From Hydrogenophaga sp. (GTDB lineage: Bacteria; Pseudomonadota; Gammaproteobacteria; Burkholderiales; Burkholderiaceae_C), in assembly GCF_026125785.1 (NCBI RefSeq), contig NZ_JAHCKL010000010.1:1-64000 (forward strand): DNA of 64,000 nt, written 5' to 3'. The notes under the pieces are model-generated. The model made no database searches. It had not been told where the DNA came from and saw nothing but the letters and a program-made list of their open reading frames with translations. The position numbers were made by a program, and so were the translations under genes. This document shows, piece by piece, positions 35,120 to 43,082 of the stretch; position 1 is the first letter of the stretch, and every line of letters begins with the position of its first letter.

Positions 35120-36868
35120 ATGACGACCGCAACCGAGTTCGACCTGGTCATACGCAACGGCCAGGTGGTGGACGGCACCGGCGCTCCCGCCTTTGCCGCC
35201 GACGTGGCCATCAAGGACGGCCGCATCGCGGCCGTGGGCCAGGTGGCTGGCAAGGGACGCCAGGAACTGGACGCCCAGGGTCTGCTGGTTACTCCGGGCT
35301 TCGTCGACATCCACACCCACTACGACGGCCAGGCCATCTGGGACCGGCAGCTCACACCCGGTTCGTGGCACGGCGTGACCACGGTGGTCATGGGCAACTG
35401 CGGCGTGGGTTTCGCGCCCGTGCGCCCGACCGACCGCGATGCGCTGATCGAGCTCATGGAAGGCGTTGAAGACATCCCCGGCCCCTGCCTGGTCGAAGGC
35501 CTGCAATGGAACTGGGAGAGCTTCGGGGAATACCTGGACGCGCTGGACGCGCACCAGCGCGACACCGACATCTGCGCCCAACTGCCACACGGTCCCCTGC
35601 GCGTGTACGTGATGGGCGAGCGCGCATTGCGCCTGGAGAACGCCACGGCGGAAGACATCGCGCAGATGCGAGAGATCGCCGCCGAGGCCATGCGCGCCGG
35701 TGCCCTGGGCTTCTCCACCTCGCGCACCATCAGCCACAAGACCGCCAAGGGCGACCCCACCCCCATGCTGCGCGCGCAGGAAGAGGAACTGCTGGGCATC
35801 GCCATGGGCCTGGCCGACGCGGGCCATGGCCAGCTGGAATTCGTGTCCGACTGGGACCAGCCCAGCCCGGCCGGCGAGTTCGCGATGATGCGCCGCCTGG
35901 TGGAAAAGTCCGGGCGCAGTTGCGTGTTCTCGCTCAATCAGCGGCACGGTGACCGCAAGGACGTCTGGCGTGAACTGCTGGCGCTCTCGGACCAGGCGGC
36001 CGCAGACGGGCTTCGCATCCGTCCCGTGACCGCGCCGCGGCCCATCGGTTCGCTGTTCGGCCTCAGCGGCACGCAGAATCCGTTCGCGGCCACGCCCACC
36101 TACCGCAGCATCGCGAACCTGCCTCTGGCCGAACGCGTGGCCCGCATGCGCGACCCCGAGGTGCGCCGCCGCATCCTGAGCGAGGACCCCTACAAGGACA
36201 GCACTTTCCCACTGTTCGAGCGCATGGGCTTCGAGAAGATGTACGAGCACATGTTCCTGCTGGGCGATCCGCCGAACTACGAACCGCCGCGCGAGAGTTC
36301 CATCGCCAACATCGCCCGCCGCGAGGGCCGCAGCGGCTCGGAAGTGGCGTACGACATGCTGCTCGAAGACGGCGGACACAGCTTCCTCTACGCCACGTTC
36401 ACGGGCTTTCACGACTACGTCTGCGAGCCGACGCGCGAGATGCTCAACCACCCCAACGCCATGATCGGTCTGGGCGACGGCGGCGCACACGTGGGCTTCA
36501 TCACCGACGCCTGCTTCCCCACCTACCTGCTTACGCACTGGGGCCGCGACCGCGCCAGCGGCCGCCAGCCGGTGGAAGAGCTGGTGCGCCGTTACACCAG
36601 CGACCCGGCGTTCACCGTCGGCCTTCTGGACCGTGGCGTGATCAAGCCGGGCATGAAGGCCGATGTCAACATCATCGACTTCGACCGCCTCGCGCTGGGC
36701 AAGCCCTACGTGGTGGACGACCTGCCCGCTGGCGGCAAACGCCTGCTGCAGAAGGCCAGCGGCTACAAGGCCACCATCCTCTCGGGCGAAATCACCTACC
36801 TGGATGGCGAGTCCACCGGCGCCACGCCAGGCCGCTTGGTGCGCGGACCGCAGAACACCCCGGCCTGA
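35120..36868 (+). CDS. N-acyl-D-amino-acid deacylase family amidohydrolase (copy 2)
   Basis: A 582-residue paralogue of the gene at 32342. The motifs are conserved: H65-x-H67 ([12 protein letters not shown]), [10 protein letters not shown], His in TISHKTAKG and in LNQRHGDRK, and LGDGGAHVG near 452. Differences concentrate in the middle part (residues 290-360), where the substrate pocket is expected, so the two copies may act on different N-acyl or cyclic amides. It starts 10 bases after the Bug stop and is clearly in the same operon. Confidence 0.87.
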   Translation: MTTATEFDLVIRNGQVVDGTGAPAFAADVAIKDGRIAAVGQVAGKGRQELDAQGLLVTPGFVDIHTHYDGQAIWDRQLTPGSWHGVTTVVMGNCGVGFAPVRPTDRDALIELMEGVEDIPGPCLVEGLQWNWESFGEYLDALDAHQRDTDICAQLPHGPLRVYVMGERALRLENATAEDIAQMREIAAEAMRAGALGFSTSRTISHKTAKGDPTPMLRAQEEELLGIAMGLADAGHGQLEFVSDWDQPSPAGEFAMMRRLVEKSGRSCVFSLNQRHGDRKDVWRELLALSDQAAADGLRIRPVTAPRPIGSLFGLSGTQNPFAATPTYRSIANLPLAERVARMRDPEVRRRILSEDPYKDSTFPLFERMGFEKMYEHMFLLGDPPNYEPPRESSIANIARREGRSGSEVAYDMLLEDGGHSFLYATFTGFHDYVCEPTREMLNHPNAMIGLGDGGAHVGFITDACFPTYLLTHWGRDRASGRQPVEELVRRYTSDPAFTVGLLDRGVIKPGMKADVNIIDFDRLALGKPYVVDDLPAGGKRLLQKASGYKATILSGEITYLDGESTGATPGRLVRGPQNTPA

Positions 36869-36882
36869 CGACGGTCCGTCAG
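36865..36882 (+). other. Intercistronic hairpin, amidohydrolase 2 to Bug
   Basis: CTGACG, loop ACGGTC, CGTCAG, overlapping the amidohydrolase stop codon. It occupies the position of the 34072-34091 hairpin in the first module, though its sequence differs. Confidence 0.4.
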
Positions 36883-36918
36883 CCCTCGCATTCCATCTTT
36901 CAACACACGGAGACAACC

Positions 36919-37905
36919 ATGACGTCCTTCAAGATGATGCGCCGCACCGCGGTGACCGCCCTGGTCGCGCTGGTCGCCAGCTGGCAAGCGCCCGCCCTTG
37001 CCCAGCAATACCCCGACAGGCCCATCAAGTTCGTCTGGCCTTACGCCGCCGGCGGCCTGGGCGCCAACCTGGCGCGCCTGCTCACCGACGGTCTGCAGGA
37101 ACGTCTGGGCCAGCCGGTGGTGATGGACGTGCGTCCCGGTGCCGGCGGTACGCTGGGCACGGCGGCGATCAAGAACGCCGCGCCCGACGGCTACACCATT
37201 GGCCTGAGCACCATCGCGCCGCTGTCCCTGGGCCCCAGCCTGTACAAGAACCTGCCCTACGACTCGACCAAGGACTTCGAGCCGGTGGCCATGACCTTCA
37301 TCGGCCCCAACCTCATCGTGGTGAACTCGTCCAGCCCGATCAAGACTTTTGGTGATCTGGTGGCCTTCGCCAAGGCCAACCCGGGCAAGCTGAGCTACGG
37401 CACAGCGGGCAATGGCAGCACCTTCCACCTCACGGCCGGCCTGTTCTCTCAGCTCACCAATGGCCAGATGATCAACGTGCCCTACCGCGGCGGCGCGCCG
37501 GCCTTCATGGGTCTGCTCGGCGGTGAGGTGCAGGTGGTCTTCGGCAACACCGACTCCCTGCCGCACGTGGCCGCGGGCAAGATGCGCGCGCTCGCCGTCA
37601 TGAGCCCCAAGCGTGTCTCCATCGCGCCCGACGTGCCCACCACCGCCGAACTCGGCATGCCCGAGCTGATGCTCGAGTCCTGGTACGGTGTGATCGCACC
37701 CGCCGGCACGCCCAAGCCCATCATCGACCGGCTCAACCGCGAGATCGCGGCCGTGCTGGAGACGCCGCGCGTGAAGGACGCGCTGAAGACACTCAATACC
37801 GAAGTGGCGCCCGACACCAGCACGGCCACCTTCCGCAAGACCATCGCCAGCGAGATCGCTCGCTGGAAGCCGGTGATCCAGGCCGCCGGCATCACGGCGG
37901 AATAA
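36919..37905 (+). CDS. Bug-family substrate-binding protein
   Basis: A 328-residue periplasmic protein with a signal peptide ending near residue 29 (VALVASWQAPALAQQ). IKFVWPYAAGGLGANLARLL and VPYRGGAPAFMGLLGGEV match the Bug protein at 34126 nearly residue for residue, and both end IxxAGITAE. It is the second half of a duplicated amidohydrolase-Bug module. No TctAB permease is nearby, so it may work with a permease encoded elsewhere or as a sensor. ACGGAGA precedes the ATG. Confidence 0.93.
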   Translation: MTSFKMMRRTAVTALVALVASWQAPALAQQYPDRPIKFVWPYAAGGLGANLARLLTDGLQERLGQPVVMDVRPGAGGTLGTAAIKNAAPDGYTIGLSTIAPLSLGPSLYKNLPYDSTKDFEPVAMTFIGPNLIVVNSSSPIKTFGDLVAFAKANPGKLSYGTAGNGSTFHLTAGLFSQLTNGQMINVPYRGGAPAFMGLLGGEVQVVFGNTDSLPHVAAGKMRALAVMSPKRVSIAPDVPTTAELGMPELMLESWYGVIAPAGTPKPIIDRLNREIAAVLETPRVKDALKTLNTEVAPDTSTATFRKTIASEIARWKPVIQAAGITAE

Positions 37906-37922
37906 GCCGCCGTCCGCGCCGA

Positions 37923-37942
37923 GGCCCGGGCCTCCCCGGGCC
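37923..37942 (+). terminator. Hairpin between Bug and BKACE genes
   Basis: GGCCCGGG, loop CCTC, CCCGGGCC, then GTTTCTCT. It is a strong GC stem with a weak T tract, probably a partial terminator that lowers expression of the BKACE part. Confidence 0.5.
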
Positions 37943-37971
37943 GTTTCTCTCGCTTCACCGGAGGGCTGTCC

Positions 37972-38841
37972 ATGCGCGTGGTGATGATCGAGTCGGCGAT
38001 CAATGGCAACCAGATGCGCGACCGCAACCCGCATGTGCCATGGTCGACCAGCGAGATCGTGGCGGATGCGATCGCCGTCTGCCGCGCAGGCGCTTCGCTG
38101 GTCCATTTTCATGTGCGCGACCCGCACGACGGAGCCTGGGTGCACGACGTGCCGAGCTACGCCGCGGCCATCCGGGGCATACGCGCCGGCTGCGACGCCC
38201 TGCTGTGGCCCACGCTGGCCAATGGCACAGATCCCGTGCTGCGCTACCAGCACATGTTCGGCCTCGCGGCAGACCCGGCCACGCGGCCCGACCTGGGCCT
38301 GTGCGACCCCGGTTCAGTCAACCTGGCGGGCTACGACCCGATCACGCGGCAACTGCGCGGCGAACGCACCTACCTGAACAGCGCGGAGAACAGCCGCTAC
38401 TTTCTGCAGGCATGTAAAGAGCTGGGCCTGCGCCCCAGCGTGCAGGTGTTCGACGCCAGCTTCCTGCGGGCCGCGCTGGTGTTCCTGGAGCAGGGCCTGC
38501 TGGCCGAACCCCTGATGCTCAAGTTCTACCTGGGCGGACCCGCCGTTCCCGTGGGGCTGCCTCCCACACGCGCCAGCCTGCTGGCCTGCCTCCAGATGCT
38601 GGCCGGGGTGCGCTGCCACTGGTTTGCCGGCGCGCTGGGCGCGGACATCGCACCGCTCATACCGGACATCGTGGAGCTCGGTGGCCACGTGCGCGTGGGC
38701 TTCGAAGACTGTCTGCATGCCGACGGCCCCTCGCCGCCACTGACCAATCCGCAGATCGTCGAGCGCGCGGCGGATGCCATCCGAGCGCTCGGACACCAGG
38801 TCGCCACGCCGGCGGACGCTCGTCGCCTGATCGAACCCTGA
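37972..38841 (+). CDS. BKACE family beta-keto acid cleavage enzyme (copy 1)
   Basis: A 289-residue TIM-barrel protein of the DUF849/Kce family. Zinc ligands H45 and H47 lie in SLVHFHVRD, and NGNQMRDRNPHVPWS is the family's N-terminal block. Known members cleave a beta-keto acid using acetyl-CoA, giving acetoacetate and a CoA thioester, as in lysine fermentation. Here the beta-keto acid is unknown; the flanking SDR could make it from a 3-hydroxy acid. The ATG at 37972 follows GGAGGG. Confidence 0.87.
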   Translation: MRVVMIESAINGNQMRDRNPHVPWSTSEIVADAIAVCRAGASLVHFHVRDPHDGAWVHDVPSYAAAIRGIRAGCDALLWPTLANGTDPVLRYQHMFGLAADPATRPDLGLCDPGSVNLAGYDPITRQLRGERTYLNSAENSRYFLQACKELGLRPSVQVFDASFLRAALVFLEQGLLAEPLMLKFYLGGPAVPVGLPPTRASLLACLQMLAGVRCHWFAGALGADIAPLIPDIVELGGHVRVGFEDCLHADGPSPPLTNPQIVERAADAIRALGHQVATPADARRLIEP

Positions 38842-38851
38842 GGACCGCTGC

Positions 38852-39769
38852 ATGCCCGAACGCAAAAAACTCATCATCGAGGTGCGCGCGAATGAGTACG
38901 CCATGCGAGCGCGCAACCCGCATGTGCCCTGGAGCGCCGAGGAGATCGGCCAGGATGCGGCGGAGTGCCGCGCCGCAGGCGCGTCCATCGTGCACTTCCA
39001 TGCGCGCGGACCCGCCGGCGAACCGGCCTTCGGGCTGGAGAGCTACCGGGCACCCATCAGGGCCATCCGCGCGCGCTGCGACATGCTGGTCTACCCCACG
39101 CTGGGCGCCTTCGAACGGCCACTGTCGGCGCAGGAACGTGTCGCCCACATCGTCGAACTCGCCCGCCAGGGAGAAGCACCCGACATCGCCCCCATGGACA
39201 TGGGGTCGACCAACGCGGACCGTTTCGACGCCGCCAGCGGCTGGTTCACCACCGAAGACCGCACCTACATCAACAGCCATGCCACGCTGCGTCATTTCGC
39301 CCATGCCTTGGGCGAGGCCGGCGTCAAGCCGCAACTGGTGTGCTGGAACCTGCCCATGCTGCGCAGCGCCACCGCTTTCCTGCGCGCCGGCCTGATCGCG
39401 CAGCCCGCCTGGATCTACCTGGGACTGAGCGCGGCCTCGCTCGCGCACCACCCGCCGACCTTGCGCGGATTGATGGCGCTGGTGGATTTCCTGCCAGACG
39501 ATGTCCGTTGCGAGTGGACGGTCGCGCTGACCGGCGCCAACCTGCTGCCACTCGCCGCCACGGCCGTGGCGCTGGGTGGGCATGTCTCCATCGGCGTTGG
39601 CGACCACGACTACGCCGAACTGGGCTCGCCACGCAACGCCGAGCTGGTGCGCCGCGTGGTCGAGATGGCGCGCAACTGCGGCCGTGAACCCGCCACGCCC
39701 GACGAGGCCCGCGCCATGCTGGGCATGCCGGCTCGAAACACCGTCCATTCGACGAAAGACCTGGCATGA
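38852..39769 (+). CDS. BKACE family beta-keto acid cleavage enzyme (copy 2)
   Basis: A 305-residue paralogue of the previous gene, starting 10 bases after it. H48 and H50 lie in SIVHFHARG; the Asp that follows the zinc motif in copy 1 (HVRD) is replaced by Gly, so substrate binding probably differs. ARNPHVPWS and VALGGHVSIGVGDHDY are family blocks. Two unequal copies side by side suggest a two-subunit enzyme or two related substrates. Its end overlaps the SDR start by four bases. Confidence 0.85.
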   Translation: MPERKKLIIEVRANEYAMRARNPHVPWSAEEIGQDAAECRAAGASIVHFHARGPAGEPAFGLESYRAPIRAIRARCDMLVYPTLGAFERPLSAQERVAHIVELARQGEAPDIAPMDMGSTNADRFDAASGWFTTEDRTYINSHATLRHFAHALGEAGVKPQLVCWNLPMLRSATAFLRAGLIAQPAWIYLGLSAASLAHHPPTLRGLMALVDFLPDDVRCEWTVALTGANLLPLAATAVALGGHVSIGVGDHDYAELGSPRNAELVRRVVEMARNCGREPATPDEARAMLGMPARNTVHSTKDLA

Positions 39770-40626
39770 CCCCCTCGAACCGACTCGACGCCCGCGTGGC
39801 GGTCATCACCGGCGCAGCGGGCGGACTGGGTGCCGGCATCGCGCGCCATCTGGCGCGCCTCGGCGCACACCTGGCGTTGCTGGAGCCTCGCGGCGAGAGT
39901 CTCGACAACCTGATCGAGGAGCTCCGCGGCTGCGGCGCCACGGTCCAGGCCGTGGCCTGTGACGTTACGGACGAGTCCGCTGTGGCCCGCGCTGCGCAAA
40001 CCGTACTGGCCCAACAGGGACGCTGCGACATCCTGGTCAACAACGCCGGCATCCTGGTGCCTGCGAGTCCGCTGGAGAAGCTATCGCTGAGCGACTGGAA
40101 CCGCAGCATGGCGGTCAACCTCACGGGCGTGCTGCTCTGTACCCAGTCCTTTGGACGCGCCATGCTGCGCCAGGCCAGCGGCAGCATCATCAACATCGGC
40201 TCCATCGGTGCGCAGAGCCCCAATACCTCGCCCCCCTACAGCGTGACCAAGGCCGGCGTGCTGGCGTTGACGCGCCACACCGCCGTGGAATGGGGACCCA
40301 TGGGTGTGCGCACCAACTCGGTCAGCCCCGGTTTTCTGCGCACACCCCTGTCAGAGGTGCACTACGCGAACCCCGACATGCTGCAGTTGCGCACGCAGGT
40401 CATTCCTGTGCGGCGCCTGGGAACGGCGGACGACATTGCGGCGGTGGTGGCTTTCTTGGCCAGCGACGCGGCAGCCTTCGTCAACGGGCAGGACATCGTG
40501 GCCGACGGCGGCTTCCTGCACACCACGCTGATGCATGTGCACAAGCACGCCGACCAGTATGGCGGCACCCATCAGGCGGACCTGAGTCCTTTCGCGCGGC
40601 TCCAGGCCAAGACATCCTCTGGCTGA
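39766..40626 (+). CDS. Short-chain dehydrogenase/reductase
   Basis: A 286-residue classical SDR. The cofactor loop is TGAAGGLGAGIA near residue 16, NNAG near 92, and the catalytic Tyr/Lys pair YSVTKAGVLAL near 160. VSPGFLRTPLSE and VNGQDIVADGGF are typical C-terminal blocks. A tail of about 25 residues (HKHADQYGG onward) is extra. It is coupled to BKACE copy 2 by an ATGA overlap and closely resembles the SDR at 44388 (same GPMGVRTNSVSPG type segment). A likely role is oxidation of a 3-hydroxy acid to the keto acid used by BKACE (inference). Confidence 0.93.
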   Translation: MTPSNRLDARVAVITGAAGGLGAGIARHLARLGAHLALLEPRGESLDNLIEELRGCGATVQAVACDVTDESAVARAAQTVLAQQGRCDILVNNAGILVPASPLEKLSLSDWNRSMAVNLTGVLLCTQSFGRAMLRQASGSIINIGSIGAQSPNTSPPYSVTKAGVLALTRHTAVEWGPMGVRTNSVSPGFLRTPLSEVHYANPDMLQLRTQVIPVRRLGTADDIAAVVAFLASDAAAFVNGQDIVADGGFLHTTLMHVHKHADQYGGTHQADLSPFARLQAKTSSG

Positions 40627-40641
40627 GTATCAACGATTCAT

Positions 40642-40652
40642 TGGACCGACCT
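40642..40652. promoter_or_regulatory. Operator-like motif TGGACCGACCT (4 of 8)
   Basis: Two mismatches to TGGTNNGACCA, but with the following GTT it differs by one base from the E. coli FadR-type site TGGTCCGACCTGTT. It lies 75 bases before the second TRAP operon, in an AT-rich stretch with a TATAGT box at 40676-40681. Confidence 0.45.
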
Positions 40653-40727
40653 GTTAATAGGTTTAATATTTCAAATATAGTCTCACCTCCCATCTCTCAA
40701 CTGAAAATCTCAAATGGAGACACATCG

Positions 40728-41744
40728 ATGACCTTCCGGAAATTGGCCGCGCCGCTTTCGCTGTTGGCCGCCCTGCTGATGGCAGGCGGCGCCTCGGCGC
40801 AGGACATCCAGACCCGTACCATCCGCTTCGGCCACCTCACCCCCGTGGGTCACCCCATCAGCCAGGGCGTTCAACGCTTCGCCGAGCTGGTGGCCCAGAA
40901 GAGCGGAGGCAAGCTCACCGTCAAGGAATTCCCGGCATCGGTGCTGGGCGGTGAACTGCAACAGCAGGCCGCGGTGCAAGGCGGCGTGCAGGAAATGTTC
41001 ACCCCCGCCACCACCACCGCCGCCGCGCTGGTCAAGGAGTTCGGCATCCTGGACGCCCCTTTCTCCATCACCAATGCCCAGCAGGCCGACGCCTTGCTGC
41101 AGGGCCGCTTCGGCAAAGCCCTGCTGGACCGCCTGCCGGAGAAGGGCATCGTCGGACTGGACTACTGGGAGACCGGCTTTCGCAACTTCACCAACAGCCG
41201 CAAGCCGATCCTGGCGGCCGACGACGTCAAGGGCCTGAAGATCCGCGTGATGGCCAATCCGGTGTTCGTGGAGAGCTTCGGCGCGCTCGGCACCAACCCG
41301 GTGCCGATGGCGTTCGGCGAGCTGTACGGTGCGCTGGAATCCAAGGCCCTGGACGCGCAGGAGAACCCGTACACCATCATCCTGTCCAACAAGTTCTACG
41401 AAGTGCAGAAGTTCGTGAGCGTGACCAACCACGTCTACACCGCGAACCTGATCGAGGTGAGCAAGAAGTTCTGGGACAGGCTCTCGGCCACCGAGCAGAA
41501 GATCCTGCAGGATGCCGCGCGCGAAGCGGGTGCCTACCAGCGCAAGGTCAGCCGCGAATCGGCAGACAAGAGCCGCCAGGAGCTCGAAGCCAAAGGCATG
41601 AAGATCAATGAAGTCCCCGCCGCCGAACTGGCCCGGATGCGCCAGTCCACAGTGCCGGTGGTGGACAAGTTCGCCGCCAGCTACGACCCCGCGCTGATGA
41701 AGATCTACCGCGAGGAAATGGACAAGATCCACAGCGGCCGCTGA
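40728..41744 (+). CDS. TRAP transporter substrate-binding protein (DctP family)
   Basis: A 338-residue periplasmic protein with a signal peptide ending GASAQD near residue 24. The DctP pattern is clear: IRFGHLTPVGHPISQGVQRF at the mature start, DDVKGLKIRVMANPVFVESF with the ligand-binding Arg, and ENPYTIILSNKFYEVQKFV near 215. The ATG at 40728 has a GGAGA site; longer frames run back through the SDR gene. Its permease genes lie 0.8 kb downstream, beyond a gene on the opposite strand. Confidence 0.93.
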   Translation: MTFRKLAAPLSLLAALLMAGGASAQDIQTRTIRFGHLTPVGHPISQGVQRFAELVAQKSGGKLTVKEFPASVLGGELQQQAAVQGGVQEMFTPATTTAAALVKEFGILDAPFSITNAQQADALLQGRFGKALLDRLPEKGIVGLDYWETGFRNFTNSRKPILAADDVKGLKIRVMANPVFVESFGALGTNPVPMAFGELYGALESKALDAQENPYTIILSNKFYEVQKFVSVTNHVYTANLIEVSKKFWDRLSATEQKILQDAAREAGAYQRKVSRESADKSRQELEAKGMKINEVPAAELARMRQSTVPVVDKFAASYDPALMKIYREEMDKIHSGR

Positions 41745-41768
41745 GTGCGCACGCAGCGCACGAGCGAC

Positions 41769-42458
41769 TCAGGCGGCCTGGGCTTCAAGCAGGTAGCTCA
41801 GGCCGTAGAGGCGCGCGTGCACGCTCGATGCGCCACCGATGTGCCGCCCCAGGGCCTGCCCGATACCGGACAGGCGCTCCTGCAAAGCCAGGCCGTTGGC
41901 CGATTCGACCAGCAGGACATGATCGTCCGCCGCCTCCTGGCCCACGGCCCCCTGCGCGCGCAGCTCGCGCTCACGCGTCTGCACAGCGGCGACCGATGCC
42001 AGAGGAACGCCCACATGGCAGCCCACCACCACGGTGTCGTGCAGCAGGCCTTCGCACAGCGCCTGCGCGGCCGCCTCGACCTGCGCCAGCGGCGCCTGGA
42101 AGCGCAGCGTGGCCAATACCCCGCCTACGTTGCGGCCATGGGAGGCGATGGTGCGTCCGCCCATGCGCTGGAAGTTCGTCAGGTGCGGCATCACGCGCTG
42201 CGTCTGTGGCGTGGGGTGGTTCAGGCAATGCAGGTAGGCCGCACCCGTCATCACGTCGGCGTCACTGATCTCGTAGAAATTGAAGTAACGGTGCGGCGGC
42301 GCGCCATCCAGCGCCACGTAGCGCCGGCCCCGAAGGAAACCCGGTACGCCCATGCGTTCGGGCATGTGCTCATGGGTCAGCCAGGCGTCGTACGCCACGT
42401 CTTCAATCTGGTCGATGTCGTTCCAGATCGCGAGGAACGATGTGCCGCGCAGGGTCAT
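41769..42458 (-). CDS. Conserved hypothetical protein, possible dimeric alpha-beta barrel (EthD-like)
   Basis: A 229-residue soluble protein of unknown function. FLAIWNDIDQIEDVAYDAWL, then THEHMPERMGVPGFLRGRRY and YFNFYEISDADVMTGAAYL recall the EthD/ABM-type folds, where HxxxR-like segments are common. The second half (110-229) may repeat the fold. It lies on the minus strand inside a plus-strand TRAP operon. The ATG at 42458 follows AAGGAGA, so the gene looks intact and translated. Sequence alone does not give a function. Confidence 0.75.
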   Translation of the reverse strand: MTLRGTSFLAIWNDIDQIEDVAYDAWLTHEHMPERMGVPGFLRGRRYVALDGAPPHRYFNFYEISDADVMTGAAYLHCLNHPTPQTQRVMPHLTNFQRMGGRTIASHGRNVGGVLATLRFQAPLAQVEAAAQALCEGLLHDTVVVGCHVGVPLASVAAVQTRERELRAQGAVGQEAADDHVLLVESANGLALQERLSGIGQALGRHIGGASSVHARLYGLSYLLEAQAA

Positions 42459-42531
42459 GGGGCCGGTCTCCTTGGGTCGGGCCCCGCATTCTCCGGCGGA
42501 TTCACCGCCGCCACCTGAAAAAGGTCTTTTC

Positions 42532-43068
42532 ATGAACCGCTTGCTCGACGGCTACTGCCGTCTGCTGGATTTTCTCTGTGCACTGGCGCTGGCCACCATG
42601 GTCGTGCTGGTCTTTGGCAACGTGGTGTTGCGCTATGGCTTCAATTCCAACATTGCCATATCCGAAGAGCTCTCACGCTGGCTCTTCGTATGGCTGACCT
42701 TCCTCGGCGCCATCGTCGCGCTCAAGGAGCGCGGCCATCTGGGCACGGATGTGCTGACCTCGCGCCTGCCGCCGCTGGCCCGGCGGGTCTGCCTGTTCAT
42801 CGCCCACGCCCTGATGCTGTGGGCCACCTGGCTGCTGCTCACCGGCGGCATGGAACAGGCCAGGATCAACCTGGAGTCCACCGCGCCGGTGACCGGCCTG
42901 TCCATGGCTGTCTTCTATGCCTCGGGCATCGTCTTTGCCATGTCCGCCATCGCGCTGCTGTTGCGCGAGATGTGGCGCATCGCCAGCGGGCAGGCCAGCG
43001 ACGCCGAGCTGGCTGCCGTCACCGAATCGGAAGAACTGGCCTCGTTCGAGCGCCACCAAAAGCACTGA
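42532..43068 (+). CDS. TRAP transporter small permease (DctQ family)
   Basis: A 178-residue inner-membrane protein with four helices: near 12 (LLDFLCALALATMVVLVFGNVV), 48 (LSRWLFVWLTFLGAIVAL), 88 and 125. SRWLFVWLTFLGAIVALKERGHLG is the DctQ signature region; the window quotes only its first part: SRWLFVWLTFLGAIVA. It follows the divergent hypothetical gene and precedes DctM by 14 bases. It should anchor the docking of the DctP protein at 40728. Confidence 0.92.
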   Translation: MNRLLDGYCRLLDFLCALALATMVVLVFGNVVLRYGFNSNIAISEELSRWLFVWLTFLGAIVALKERGHLGTDVLTSRLPPLARRVCLFIAHALMLWATWLLLTGGMEQARINLESTAPVTGLSMAVFYASGIVFAMSAIALLLREMWRIASGQASDAELAAVTESEELASFERHQKH

Positions 43069-43082
43069 GCGAGAGACCACCC

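Noticed and set aside
32342-36868. Dihydroorotase or urease as the identity of the amidohydrolases
   Set aside because: The Cys in GNCGVGFAP and the late LGDGGAHVG block fit the D-aminoacylase branch better, and no pyrimidine or urea genes are near.
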